From Coniella vitis (Eukaryota > Ascomycota > Sordariomycetes > Diaporthales > Schizoparmaceae): a stretch of DNA of 64,000 bases. Where the stretch lies: assembly GCA_011317545.1 (NCBI GenBank), contig WUJK01000006.1, forward strand, positions 2,542,001 through 2,606,000, read 5' to 3'. Below are positions 46,351-60,400 of the stretch, piece by piece. Within the stretch, counting starts at the first letter, position 1; every line of letters begins with the position of its first letter. The notes beneath the pieces were generated by a model that saw only the letters and a list, made by a program, of their open reading frames with translations, was not told the DNA's origin and ran no database searches. Both the position numbers and the translations under genes were made by a program.

Positions 46351-48451
46351 TCATTTCGCAGTGTCATGGGTTTTGGGAGACACGTTGCCCCCCGTGTCTC
46401 CATCAAACGCGAAAGCAGCCGCTCCAATATTGAACTCGGCTGACGGATCGAAGTTGAACACGGGTACCGTGGGCGCAGGAGTGTTGCCAGCAAAGGTAAA
46501 AGGCTTGGCCGGGACTTTGGCGCCGGCCTTTTCCTCTGCTGTCTGCTTACCCACGGCAGCCAACTGGAAGCCGCCCCGTGCTTTGGCGATCTTCCGCGTG
46601 TTCATGATGTTGGCGCCGGCCTTGACCGGACGCTCTGGCATCTCTCCGTAGCTTCTGTCCAATAGGTCCGGCAACCCGGTCGTCTCCGTCCTCGCCTCCT
46701 TGTCCACAAGGGACGAGGATGGCTCGGGAGACTGTGTACCGAGTCTCCGGTCCTCTTCCAGGCCAGGAGGAGCACCCAATGGACTTCCCATTGTCCTCGG
46801 GCTTCCCTGGCCTGGGCTAAGCATAGCATCTGAGGGCACGCGAGATCCGGCAGACGGCAGGCTCCAAGCGTCATCCTCCGCCGAGGGTCCGCTGAATCCT
46901 GCCTCGGAGAGATTGTCGTTGTCCTCGAGACCGTCCTTGGGAGGAGATGCATCAGCAGAGGCCTGTGCAGCCAGAAGCGTCATCTCCTCCCTCAAGTCAT
47001 CGATTTCCTCTCGTGCTGCCGTCAATCGCTGCCGTGCTCGTTCAGCTTCGCCTCTCTCGAAGCTGATGAGCGAGTTCATTGAGTCGATGTCCTCTTCGAG
47101 CTCGTGAACCCGGCGCTCCAGGAGCGCCACGGCATCCGTGCCCTTTGCCTGACGGGCCTCAAACTCCCTCATCAGAGCTTGGTTCTTTTCCAAGAGCCCT
47201 TTGCCCTCCTGGACAAGAGAATCGGCGTACTGGCGGTATTCAGAGTACTCTGTGCCTGTCTTCTCTTTCCAGGCGGCGAGCTCCGTGCGCTCGCGCTGGG
47301 CGTCGGCAAGAGCAAGCTCAGTCTGCTGCAGCTGGGCGACGAGGGTCTGGTTGGTTCCTTGAAGCTGCGCAAACTGAGCCTGAATCTGCTCCAGATGCTG
47401 TTGTTGGGCCGCTGCCGTTTCCTGTGCCTTGGCTTGTTCCTGCGACCGGGTCGTCTTCATCGTCTCCTCCTCGATCAGCAGCAAGCGCGAAGACACCTCA
47501 AGCTGCAGCTTCTGCTCAAACTCCTTGCGGAGGGCAGACGCCAGATCACTCTGGCGGGCGTTGGCCTGCAGCTCGAGGGCTTCTTGCTGTTGCTGCAGCG
47601 CGCAGTGCATCTTGGCCTCAGTGGCCTGCAGCTGCGCAGCATGTTCGCGACGGAGGGACTCGACGGTGGTGGCATGGTCAGCACTGGCTTTGGCGGCAGT
47701 GTTGGCGGCGGCCCGTTGGTGCTGTTCCAACTGCTCGACATGCTGCTGCTTCTCCTCCAGCAACAGTGTGTCGGCGTGGTCCAGCTTTTCTCGTAGCTCC
47801 CGGCGCAACGAGACGGCCAGATACGCTCCGCTTTGCTCGGTCTCCCTTAGCTGCTGAGCCGCCTCGGAGAGACGCTTCTCGTACTCGCAGCGAAGGTCCT
47901 CGACCAAGGACGCGGATGACGAACACGCATCTGGGGTGCTAGTGCGAACACTAGCATTGTCATCGTGGCAACCGGGAGCAGGGCGACTGGTCGCGAGCGT
48001 GTCCATTCGCGCAATGAGCTCGGCGTAGTCTCGCTCTCGGGACATGGCGAGACGTGCCATGTCCTTGGCGAGACACTCGAGGCGCTGATCGACGCTCTCG
48101 GCTACAGCCCGGTGCTCGTTGCGGTCATCATGGGCAAGCTGGTCTAGGACGGCGCTGAGCTTCGCCTCCAGCGCAGAATTCATTCTGGCTTGATGGAGGA
48201 GCTCGCCCACCGTCTTCGACATGGCCTGTGGGAAGCAGCAGCTGTCAGTATGGGGCGGTGGGTACGTGCAAGAACATTTGGTGGCCACTTACCTCGGTCT
48301 TGGACGTCTCGATGATCAAGACGCCCTTGGTGTCGTCACGCAGCTCTGCCATGGCCCTGAAGCCACGGTTCGCCAGGTGCACCAAGCCACCGATCACGAA
48401 GGCCATCGCGTACAGAAGCACGTAGAGATAGGTGGTCGTCTCGGAATCCAT
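46351..48451 (-). CDS. N-terminally membrane-anchored coiled-coil protein
   Basis: Two exons on the minus strand, 48451-48293 and 48225-46351, encode 677 residues. The 67-nt intron has donor GTAAGT, a TACTGAC branch site and acceptor CCCACAG, in phase. Exon 1 supplies a hydrophobic segment (about residues 8-28, YLYVLLYAMAFVIGGLVHLA), probably a signal anchor. Exon 2 supplies a coiled coil from about 60 to 470, dense in Gln, Glu, Ala and Leu. After it comes a Ser/Pro-rich stretch and a C-terminal segment rich in isolated Phe (KPFTFAG, VFNFDPSAEFNIG, AFAFDG), loosely like FG repeats. I do not recognise the family. The layout (membrane anchor plus long coiled coil) suits a tether at the ER, nuclear envelope or Golgi, which is inference. 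Long frames on the opposite strand are shadows. Confidence 0.8.
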
Positions 48452-51400
48452 CTTGTCTATTCGCTGTGACGGGACGAACAAGAAAGATGGAGGGGTCGGA
48501 AGATGAAAGAAGAGACAACCGGTTGAGAAGAGCGGGGATCAAAGAATGATATTCTCGGGGTGGCAGGAGAATATCGAGAAAGGAGGAGGAGGGAGTTGAG
48601 CTGTGACAGGACTCAACTCGCCGGAGAAACAGTGATCAATCGAGAGTCGGTTGGGTTGCTTGCGCGCCTTGAACCGCTCTCTTGCCGAGATTGATACTGT
48701 GAAGACAAGAACGAGCTGTGACGTGACTCGATCTGGAGAGTGGCAAGGGCACAAGTTAGTATGCAGCCAGCAAAAAAGAAATCGACAACGGTCAAATTGG
48801 GCCGATGCTAAGGTTGTGCGCACAAGATGCAGAAGTCAAGCCGGCAATATTAGGTAACCGCTGGGGTTGGGCCAAGTGTGGAAGGTGCGATGTGAGGAAT
48901 GGTGGGCGAACAGTGGGAGGCACCCTAGGCCAAAAAGCAAGCTGCGGGTGCGGAGTTTGAAACACGCACAACTCAAACAAAGCTATGAATGCCTTTTCAA
49001 AGCGCGATTGGGTATCATAGAGATTGGGAAGGGTTCGATTTCGATTTCTGTGTGCAACGAGACAGATCTGCCGTCCCCGTACGTTCTGGAAACCGTGCCT
49101 GCCTTGCAAGATGGCTCCGAATTGGGCTTGGTTGAAGTGGAGTGCAGGTGAATTGATGGTCTGAGGATGGGATTTGAGAAGCAAGCAAGCTTCGTGGGGC
49201 TTGAAATGGCAACTTGCAACACGCAGAGGGGCAAGGGCAGGAGAGGTTCAGAAGTACAGCTGCTTTGGGGAGTGCGCCAACATCGAGTGCTCAATGATTA
49301 CGCCAAAGACAGTGGGTTTGAGAAAGCAGCAAGGGCTTGTCTGTGTGTGGGCTTTGCTTGGGCGGGAGCAACAGGAAAGGGGCCGCGAAATGCTGGAGGG
49401 GGACGAACGGCTCGCGGGTGCGTGGTGGACTGGCTTGGGGGGCTGGGATAACACTTGCCTTGGGCGGATGCGGGAATGATTACAGACAAACTCAAGGTTG
49501 TCTGTGGAGGGTGAGGAGGGAGCTCTTGGTACGATCCTTTTGGTGAGGATCGGTGCGTAACTCGAACGGAGAGGAAAGCGGTTGGTGATTGACTGAAAAG
49601 TTGCTGTGAAGCGCGCTGGTCGATCGGAAACTGCTTTCTTGCGTTGTCGTTGCAGAAGGAGAGAGGAGAAGGAGGGAAAGCTGGGGACTCGAGAAGCTGG
49701 CTGGAATATTTATCCAGGCAGGGCACGATGCCAGGCCATCTGGCGAGGGCCTCACGCCGCCTTTGGTAGGCTTTCTGCCGGCTTGTGGCTGGGGTCGCTG
49801 TGATTGGCTGCGCAATTGTCGATTCCTGGGTGTCAAAACAGCATCTGGGTGACAGCCTCGTGCGATGCCGCCAATCAGAGGGCGCGCCTCGAGGACCCAC
49901 TTGTATCCCTGCACGCTTTTCGCCAACGTCGAGCTTGTACTTGCGCGAGACGTCCACGCCCATTTTTGCTGAAAAATGCGTCTGATATATACATAGATGG
50001 AGAAGAGGTTGAATTTTTGAGGTGATTTTTACAATAATTTTAGCACTTGGGTAACTGCACCGTGGCTTCTGCTATCACCTTCCCGTATGCGCACCAGGTG
50101 ACCACCACCACACACAGGCTGGGAATGGAGCGATTGCAGGCCGCGAAGATACGGGAAAGAGGTTGATGCGGGAATTCTACAGCATTCATTTTGTGGCTTT
50201 TGTAGTCGAATATCTAGTAAGGCCATGTTGGCTAGCTTTAGCAGTTTGCTGGGTATCAAACCATGAACCAAGCTTGCCATCAACAGCAAATGCTTGTGCT
50301 GAAATTTTGTGGCCTGACAACAAGCTTGTTTGCAAAGGCGCATTCTTTCGAGAACACATGTTTTATGGATTCGCAAATACTTTTGCATCAGGCCGCTTGC
50401 GTTGACTATGGGCCTCTGAGCCATCTGCGAAGTGTTGCAGAGCCTCATTGCTTTGATACCGGGCTGCCTGTGCTTGTTGCCGTTTGCTACCGGCCAGGTT
50501 GAGGTCAAGGCAATTGGATAGCTGTATCAATTATTCACAATGATATCACGACAGCCTGTGTTTGCGTTAAGCTGCAACAATACGAAAGGCAGTACAATGT
50601 GTTCAGCTTTCGAGACCATTGTCATGGTAAGGTCTAAAATCATAAGAGAAAGTCTGTGCAAGACAATGCATTCCATTGCTGTATGAGGATTGTTCTAGAA
50701 TACAATCACTCCCATCACGAGAATCTATTATTCTCCCATGCCAATGCACGCGTGCCATTACTGATCTTACTAAGGCTTTGGATTTGCTGCCTGCAAAGGT
50801 GCGTGTCCGCCGAAGATGGCAGGAGCAGTGCATGTTGTTGCCTTGAACAGGCCAGAAGCTACGGGAGGTAGCTGTGAAATCGACAAGCTTTGGCTGGATT
50901 TTTTGGTTTCAGGCCTCAGGTGAGCCAGGCTCCCTGAACGTCCACTACTGTGCACCTGGGCAGCTGGAAGAAACAGCAAGCGCTCACACGACATCGAACC
51001 TCATCAACCGGAACAAGGCGCTTCGAGAGCGACGAAGTACGTGGCTTTGTTGACTAAACTATGGTATCAGTCATCGCGTGTCGCGAAACACGGCACCAAA
51101 ACTCGTCACCCAGGGGTAGGCAAGTATCAAAGTCCTTGAACGTCAGCCAACCCATTGGCTACTCGAGCATTATCATACTATATGCAAGCACCGCGTCGAA
51201 GCAGGTAAGCTGACGGTTATAGACTTAGGCATCTTGTTAGGTTCGACAGCGACAACAACGCGCTCAATAACCCATGCCGTAACAGTCGACCTCAGCTTCC
51301 CACGCTGACGAAAGGCTCGAACTTGGACAGACGGCCTCCGCCCTGCCCTGGACGCCGCATGCCGTGGCAATCGAAACAACAATGACCTATGCCCTCAGAA

Positions 51401-54400
51401 TGCGGGCCAGACGAGTACAGATCCCAGGCCGGACGTGGTATGTGGGTTTGAGGCCCGGTTGATGGTGTCCAGAGCATGGCAAGAGCCTCCGCTGGTCCGG
51501 TAGAGCATTCTACAGGCATTTGATCGACACTATATTGCTTGCTCATGAGAGCTGACCACCTAGCAGTAGCCGTCATTCGAAAGATTTGCAAGTACACTAG
51601 AGGCCCAAGTTACCACACTATTTGAAATCAGCTAGAACCCCAAACACTCACAAGTAAGGACTCTCGGTGCGAAACGGCCGTGCAAAAACTACAACAAGTT
51701 CATGCAAGGGCATACAACGATTTCAAATTCGAGCAGCACCTCGATGTGACCGCGAACGGCAGGCTCTCAAGATTCGGACATTCAGCCTTTTAAAATGCAT
51801 TGCCGTCCATGCCTGCTGCGAAGATTTCAAATGGAGCTAGCTTATGGAGGGCTTCGAAGTGGTGTCATTGATAAAGCACTGAGGCAATTGTTTCTCTGTA
51901 AAACTTCGACAGACGATATCACCGGCCAAATTGATATTTGACAAACTGCATGCGGTAGCAGCTCAATCATTCAGATGTGCGTTACAATGCCTACCATCGG
52001 ATTAGCACAAACGCAGCAAGATGATATACACTATGTACAATGTACAACACACGCCTACGGCATTTCCAGCGTTTTGCGAGCAACTTAACCTGTTATGTAC
52101 AGCTATGCGAGCGTTTCCACCCAAACTGCAGATTGACACTGATCAGCAACTCTGTTGATCACTTATTAACCCATTTGAGCAATGCATTCGTTGGCTGGGA
52201 TACTAAAAATCGGTTTACTGCGTTTGTGGTTCTCCAGACCAAGCGCAGTCTGCACAGACTCTGGCACAGGCAGTCGCCACGTGGGTATTCGGGCTACCTA
52301 TATCGCTAGAATCAAGGAAGCGGTCTTCTAGCTTGTTCCAAAAACCCAAATAAGTGATTGATCTTCACTGACGGTGATGCGATTAAGATGCTAGACTTCA
52401 CACCGTCTCTTCGGATCCGCTCTTCGCACTTCCCATGCCATCATCTAAATGCCGACCTTGTGTTCAACTGCCGATGCTCTACTGCAGATCATGGAACTGT
52501 GACGAGTGCAAAAAGAGCCGTGCAGAGCAAAACACTATTCCTAAAGGAGACGAGGAGTATGAGAGGGTACCATTGTTGCCGATCCTTTCTCTCTCGGATG
52601 ATCATTTCGTCTGTGCAGCAAACGAATCTGGACATTCATGGATTACATAGTACTGCGATGGCGGCATCGTACTCTTGCACGACTGGTCACGAACTTCCCA
52701 GGTGTCTAAGCTGCAAGAAGCATGGCATGGCACGGTCCTCTGGAGTTTTCAACGGTCACAATGCCCTAACATTTGGATGAGACTAGTTATTAGCATCAGA
52801 TGATCGGCTCTGCTGTATTCCGAAAGGTCGACCCGACGAATCGCGAGAGCCTTCATGGCCAACGGCATACTATGTACACAACACACAAGATTGCGTACAG
52901 TGGGCACTCCTTGGCAGATATTTCCCCAAGCTTGCTAGGAACGGTCTGGCAAAGGTCTCGCGCTTGCGGATAAATTCTAACGGCCCAGGGTAGCTTGACA
53001 AGCTTGGGTAGCAATTTGTGTCTCAAAAGAGTAGGCCAGGCACAGCAGGGGGTCTCAGAGACTGGTTGACTGGAACTTTACGACACCGCTTTCACGCAAG
53101 GGAAATGAAGTTCACAAGACGCACCGGAGACGACAGCGACAACGGGTTATGTTGCTGGCTACCATTCAAGTGGTCCCTTCTTCTCGGCAAGACTCAACGA
53201 ATCCAAAGCTGCAGGCAGCACTAGTCGCTCGCCTCACAATGAATCGTCGGCAACGCAATCTCAACAGTTCCAACAAGTTTTGCTCGGAATCAGCACGACA
53301 CGCGGCCTATACAGTATACACTGCAACACTCGACCTCTAGTTCAGTGCTGTGGAGATATGCACCACCTTTATAGTGCCTCACCAGCGACGGACTCTTTTA
53401 GGCAATGTCCACTGCGAAGTCTATTTGCACGCGATTCCATCTCAATACATAGTACGTTCCGAATACAGGCAGCACAAGCACAAGGTCCTGAGAGATTTGA
53501 TGCTCTAGCCTGAAGCTTTACAGTCTTTGTACCTCTTCATTGGATGAGTAGCAGCGCGGCTGTGTTCAGGGGCTCAAGTCTAGAATTCAGCTTTTTCGTC
53601 CACGTGCTGGAAGGGGTACACAAGATTTTGCCTGCTTCCACCAGATAGCGCAGAGCTGCGCTGATCCAAACCTGCCATGGTATTCTTGCTTTTGCGTCTG
53701 CAAGCCCGGGGAGAGTGGTGACACAAGACGTTGTGCGACTTCGAATTGTCCCGAGACAACTCTAACTGGCGGTTTAGACGTACCCTGTGCTGTTGTGTCC
53801 AAGAAGCCATGTTTGATTTGACGAAAAGTCACCAGCTCGGCGGCTGTGCAGATCAGTGGGGGCCTACCGTGGCAAAGCTACCAGGGCTACTTCGCTTCCT
53901 CTCGGCTTGGCATCATAGTATCCTCTTCAACTCTTTTACAATGCTGCCCCTATTCTTCGTCTCTCCAGCTGGAATCGCAAGACTCTTTCCTTGATGGCGC
54001 CCGCACCAACGCCAACGCCAACGCCAACGCCAACGTCAGGATCAGATTGCAAGGGTTGTGGCGCATTGCGGGATACAGTCGCATTAGACCTGTCCCGGAG
54101 CGACAAAAAATCAATGCCGCCGCGATCTGTGCGTATTTTGTTCTTTACTATGTGCGGTATCGATCAAGCTGATTGACTCTTTGCTACTACTAGAAGAGTT
54201 AGTACGTGACGTTGATGACGGTCGAAGAAGACACACGAACACTACACTTGTCCTATTCCTTCTCTAACTGCGGGACCCTGAATACCGGCATTTACGGCGA
54301 TCTTGTTTAGCTTTGCGAGGCAAAAGGGCGGGACTACTATTTACAACGACGGCCAGTGCTGCTGTCCTTGCAGTTGCGATCAGGAGGAGTTCCCGGTACA

Positions 54401-57400
54401 CAGTTTCGTGATTTGCAAAAATGCACCTGAGCGATGGTGGCGCTGTTGTCATTGTTGTTGTATGCCGACCGGCAATCGTTTGTCGACCTCTTCCCAAATG
54501 GGAACGCCAAAGCCTCAACCGCCCTCCACGCTGGAAAAGTGGGTGAAAGGAAACAGCCCGAGAAGGGCCGTCGTGAATCGCGGTATAGCGATTGCTTGAC
54601 ATGTCCAACGAAACATGATTCAAGGTTATCCGACGAGGAGTCTTTTTTGTTGTGCTCCCCACTCTGCTATTCCTTGCACGTGTCGTGCAAGGTACAAGAT
54701 GCTCAGAATCAGGTACGCGAGGCGCCAAGTCAGAACCGCCCCGCAAATCTTTTCCACCGGGAGACAACGGTGTTGCATGGTGGATGGCCCAGATCGCTTG
54801 ACGAGACTCGTTTATCATCAAGTGGAACTGACTATGAAAGCATACTATGCACGGATTCGCAGCAACAAGAGATCGGCCAGATCTATCTCGCACCAAGTCA
54901 TGCTCCGTTCTGAGGCATCTCTTCGAGGTATTTCTCCCTCAAAGCGAGAGCTTGTGTTTTTTTAACAAATGGTAGCTACCAGCTACGCATCGTGACATTG
55001 TCACTCAAGGCAGCAGGCTGCACCAACTCCGGAGTCCAGGCTACGCAACGTCGACAATGGGAAACCTGATGCTGGAGACATCATGCTAGTCTACCAAATG
55101 AGGGACTTTCTTCGTGCAGCCCTTGTATGAGGTTGCATGGTGTACATAGCACAGCAAATTTGCCCTGGAGAGTCAGGGTCGCAGTGTGGCGTTTCTTCAA
55201 TATATACTATGTATATACGCATGATGCATGTAAGAATTCCCCATCCTTCTGCGTGCCCTTATTACTACTATGTATGTACTTGCACAGTAGCACCCCGACT
55301 GAATTACGATATCTGATTTGATGGAAAGCCCTTGGCAGACAAAACCCTGAAGAACCGGAGCCGGTCTGGTCGGCGGTCGCTACCGCTCTGAACCCGAGGC
55401 AGTCCAAGCGTGCAAAGCCGCTTATTGTTGGACTAGTTTGGCCAAAAGGCCAACACATAGTCCCAGAGGACATTTATTGCTGAACCCACTGCTGAGGATC
55501 CTTCACCGGGGTGAACCATTCTCCCATGCAGTAGCTAGGCCTACGAATGGCGTGGAGGACGCGAACAAAGAGTCCATTGGACAATTGACCGAAGGAAAAA
55601 AAAAAAAAAGCTTGCCATCCTATTCCCCCCACCAAAAAATGCAGGAGGGAGTGGCTGCATACCCTGCCTGTGCTTCTGTTGGGTTGACTGTGTGTACGTT
55701 GACCTAGGGTTCGTGTTGGTTGGCATCAACCAGATCCCAGCATCGGTTCCGCAAGATAAGTATAAACGGTTCGTTCTAGACTCACAGGTCGAACGTGACA
55801 CTCAGACGGACGACTACTACGTAAGGTAGGTCGACTGTGACAATACCAGAGCCAAGCCGACCCAGCCGACGACCCCACCGACCGACCGGACGGACGAAGA
55901 GAACGAGCCAACTGCATGCAAAGAGTGGCCACAACAATCATTTGCCTCTGTGTGTGTGTGTGTGTGTGTTGCTGCAATGCAATGCAATGCAATCTGTGGG
56001 TGACCCCTAGTGAGAGAAGGGAGAAAAAAAAAGATATGAGGATAGAGCGAGGGGCGGAACCGATTTTGCCGAGAGACATTCGGTAAGCATACATAGTATA
56101 GGGTAGTTTCCCGAGGGCAGGGTTTGTGTGCTGTACGAGGTACGAGTACGTACATAGTAGGACTACTATGGATGGTCGGTAACGATTATGCACGTAGATG
56201 CATACTTGTGAAGCTTCCATTTGGGTTGCGTAAATGGGGCTGGGCTGGCTGTCTGTCTGGATACCGATCCGTATACATAGTACAGAGGTGAGTTGGCCAT
56301 ATTAGCAACCCAGCAATGCGCGTTGAAGAAAACAATCTGACTTCGTATACACTTTACTGATACAGATACAGGCAAAGAGGTACTCTGTTCAGGGCTTGGT
56401 GGCACACCAGGTACACTAACAGGCACGCCGAGGCCGTGACACCTTCTTTGACGCCAGACACCCAATCAGCGCCCCCGGGCAGCAAGGTCGTTTCCCGACG
56501 GAACGCGGATGGATGTGGGACCGGAACGCCAATTCCGCCCTCTGTCTCTCCTTCGTCCCCATTCTTCGGGAGTGCAACTAATGCCTGCAGGGGTAGAAGT
56601 AATCCTTCATTGATTATTGGCCACAGCGAGAGAAATGAGGTACGCGCGTGAGAGAGAGAGAGAGAGAGAGAGCGCGAGAGATGTGGTAGGTAGGTGAGAA
56701 GGGGAGCCCAACAGGTCAGTGTCGCAGATTTCCTCGCTTCGTTGCTGATGAGAGAGTAGCAATGCTGTTTTCCTTTTTTTTAGTGGCCAGCAGAAAACAT
56801 GGAGAGATTTGAAACTGATACGGTGCCATCAGACAATTAACAGGAACAACAACGTGACTGACTAAATCGCACGAGCCCATGTTGTCCAGACCACGTGCGC
56901 TTGCGTCTGTTATGACGGTGGCAGGAGGATCGTCACAGGGGGGGGGGGTAGCTTACTGAGCAAGTAAGTAGTATTTCTTCAAGCCAAAGTAGGTTGGGAT
57001 TTGTTTGGAGGGACTGAGAAAAAGCAGGGGACACATGGAATGTCCTAATGAATTGAGTTTCGAGGCGAGACACGCCAGAAACAAATTAAGCTGAAGTTTG
57101 ACCTTTTTTCTTTCTTTCTTTCTTTCTTTTTTTATTTCTTTTTTTATTTCAATCAGTCTTTGGTTGCCGTTGTTTTCTCTGCAACAGGGGCACCTTTTTG
57201 TGAAACCCAGGAGAGTGAAAGGGCGGGTGGGATGTGTGCCAAGGGTGGGTGTGGAACGGTGGGGGAGAAAGGGGGGGAGGGGCAAGGGGAGAAGTCCAAG
57301 TGACAGAGATCCCACGCATCACTCAACCCTTCTGCAGTTGGTTGCAGCAAGATATTCCGTGAACAAGCACCGCAAGCAGAGGACGGCTTTGCTATGTCGC

Positions 57401-60400
57401 GTTGGGGGCGGGTGGGGGGCCGTTCATTATCGCAACCTTCTTTTTTTTCCTTTTTCTCTCTCTCTCTTCTTTCCCACGCAACCTCAACGGATCGTTCCGA
57501 GGGGGGCAAAAACTTCTACCTGCTTCTTTTGGTTCTGTGCAAAGAGTCCTGTTCTGTCGAGAGTGACAGCTCGGGGTTAACCCTGTTGATGGTTGGTTGG
57601 TTGGTGGTGATGGCGCTGTTCCCCGGCTATGCTGCTTTTTGCCGGCTCCACCCTTTTCCTCTTTTGCGCTGCTGGCTCTTTGGTTATGAGTACTCTGATA
57701 CGGGGAACTGCTCTCGCCAAACCCTACATACTACATAGTATGTACACAGTACAATAGGCTGGTACGTACCCCATCATCCCCCCAATCTGCCCTCGCCTGC
57801 CCTCGCCTGCCCCTCTTGTTCACAACTGACTGTTTGGAGAGGCTGACCTAAGGATTATGTACAGGAACTGTCCAAGGACGAATTTGGTACGATTATCGTG
57901 TGCGTGTGTGTGTGTGTGTATGTGTGAAGAGAAAAAAGAAAAGAAAAGAAAAAAAGAAGAGCGCGACATCGGAAGAGAGCCACAACCGCATCTTCCATAC
58001 TATTGAGCAAAAGCTAATCAAGGAGCTGCTAGATTTCAAAGGCAAGATGAATACCAGGGAAGAGAATTACCTGCTCGGCGGCTTGCACTAATCCCTCACT
58101 ATTGCTCTTTTTTTCTTTCTGGCTTGTTTCCTTTTCCCACTAACATTTCTAATAAATAGTGTACCTGACCTGCAGTTCAGAGGCATCCGCGGTTCCGAGT
58201 CAGTTACCACCTGACCATGTACTCTTGAGGGTGTAATTCTTTGGGACGAGCTTGGTAATTTTCTCACTCTTCGCCAATGCCGTTGGTATGCAGACACACA
58301 CACACACACACGCGTATATATATATATATATACACAGACGCGCGCGTGCAGTAAGCGTGTAATCTACAACATGCATTGTGTCAGCTCGAGGGATGGCAAC
58401 GGCTTCAATAGCCTCATCCTCCGTTGCTATTTTTCCTTCCTGTTATGTTTGAGCGCGAAGCAGGCGTGCAGCAGGTGGGATCTGCTTGTTGGTGCGTCAA
58501 TGGTCAGGGCCATCGCAAGCCACACCTTTTCTCTTCCTCTTTTTTTCTACCTTTGCCTCTTCCCCACGGATCTATTTGTTCTGTACCAGTGGAGCGTGTC
58601 GTGGCACTTACTTACAGAAACAAGGTTGAGGCTTCCTATATTCTCACCATCTTTTCAAACGAGCACTTGGTTCGCTGGGCGGCACTGGCAGAGGGGAAGC
58701 AGAAAGAAAAGGCAACAAGCACTTCTTCATCAGCAAAACCAACGGAACATACCGTTGCCCGTCCATGGTATTAGAAATCGGGACAACTCTTATGTCTCGC
58801 CTATTATGCCTGAGCGGGCAAAAAACCTCCTTTCGGCATTCTGCAGTGCGAACCGACCGACCGACCACCTTGTGCACCCTGCACAAACCAGAAAGCCATG
58901 CGCGGACTGGGGCAGAGCGCCCTTGATGACCCCCACAGCAGAAACAGCCAAATACAGAGATAGTACTTGACTATCTTCACTTTATGTACTAGTATGTGTG
59001 GGTGGGTTTTTGGAGAGATGTACTTTACATAACATCTGTCGGGCTCTGCACTTCCCGAGGGGGACACCAAGTTCCAAACCTTACATCATGGAAATTGCAA
59101 GTGTCATCCTTTTTGGGCCCTTCTTCTTTCTTCCTGTGTCCGTGCGAGAACGGCAGGGCAAGGGTCCGGATACAGCGTTTCCCATGCCATGCAGCGAATG
59201 GGGAGCGCGAGACAAGAGACGGGGTCTAGAAAAAGAAAGAAAAAGAAGGAAAAAAAGAGACAAATGAGGCCCCATCTGCCAAGACGAGGAGACGCTTCCC
59301 AGGGCGGGAGAAAAAGAGGAGAAAAAAGATATGAGGGGACTGGCATCCCGGAATTCCAAACACGGTTCGCAAGCCATGTATGGCAAGTTCGCGGTTCTCC
59401 GACGCCACCTAGAAGATTCAAAAAAAAAAAATAAAAAAAAAAATAATCAACGTTGTGTGAAGGGGTGAAAAGGGGCGGGCATGGTGTTTTATCCCCATGG
59501 TCCAAAGATGTGCATTTCAGAACCTGTGGAGCGATGATAATGGTACGTACCGCCTTTTCCTTCTGTGTGTATTTGTTTTGGTGGTCTGTCTGCCTTGCAT
59601 TCGCAATTGTGCACATAGTATATCATTCATTCTCTGTAGCTGGAGACGCCAGGGGGCCTTGATGTCGGGGCGCCTCTTCAACAGATCGCAGTTGGCACTT
59701 GGGGCACATGTCCACGATCCATCCTGCATCTTTGAGCACCGTCACTTGAATGGATCCTTGCTTTTGTTATTTTTGTTTTTTTTCCCCATCACCCTTGGCG
59801 CCATGCGGCTCTGGCTGGGCGGAGAATCCTACGTGGACAGAATGGTGTGTTTGTCGATGCTCTTTTGGACGACACTGCAGCATGTAAGCCAGCCAGCCAC
59901 TCACACTTACTGGGCCGCTCCTCGGCCGCTCTTCCGGACCGGGTGATTGTTGGTCTTGGATACTACATACTATGTCCTATTATACCATGTCTACGTGGTG
60001 GAGACGCGGTCCCTGGCTCTACTCGATTGGGAAAAAGAAAGGTACCCAATCTGGAAACGTCTGCTCAACCCGTTTTTTTCTCTCTTTCTTTTTCTTTTCT
60101 CCTTCTTCATCAAAATCTATTCGCTCTTCGGCCTCTGGGATGTTTCCTTTTTTTTCTTTTCTGCAGCATAGTACACAGTGCGTATCTGCTAACCTCGTTC
60201 CGTGTTAGTGGCCCGTCGTTCATCTTGACTACTTGCCACTATACTGTACTGTGCACCTGGACTGAAGATCGAAACGCCTTTCTCTGGGCGAATGACTAGT
60301 TAGCGAGTGGGTGGCGCTATTCTCCAGCAAGGAGTAATACTGTATGAGTGTCGGGGAAAGGTTTACGGTAGAGTGGAATGCATCTTCTCCCCTGGTGCCT

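Noticed and set aside
47079..47942. Plus-strand frame of 287 codons (and a 230-codon one beside it)
   Set aside because: Antisense shadows of the coiled-coil gene, whose Gln/Glu/Ala-rich codons read as Cys/Ser/Leu or Pro/Arg on the other strand.
54264..54896. Minus-strand frame of 210 codons in the gene desert
   Set aside because: Arg/Thr/Ser-rich translation without a domain, with equally long frames on the opposite strand.
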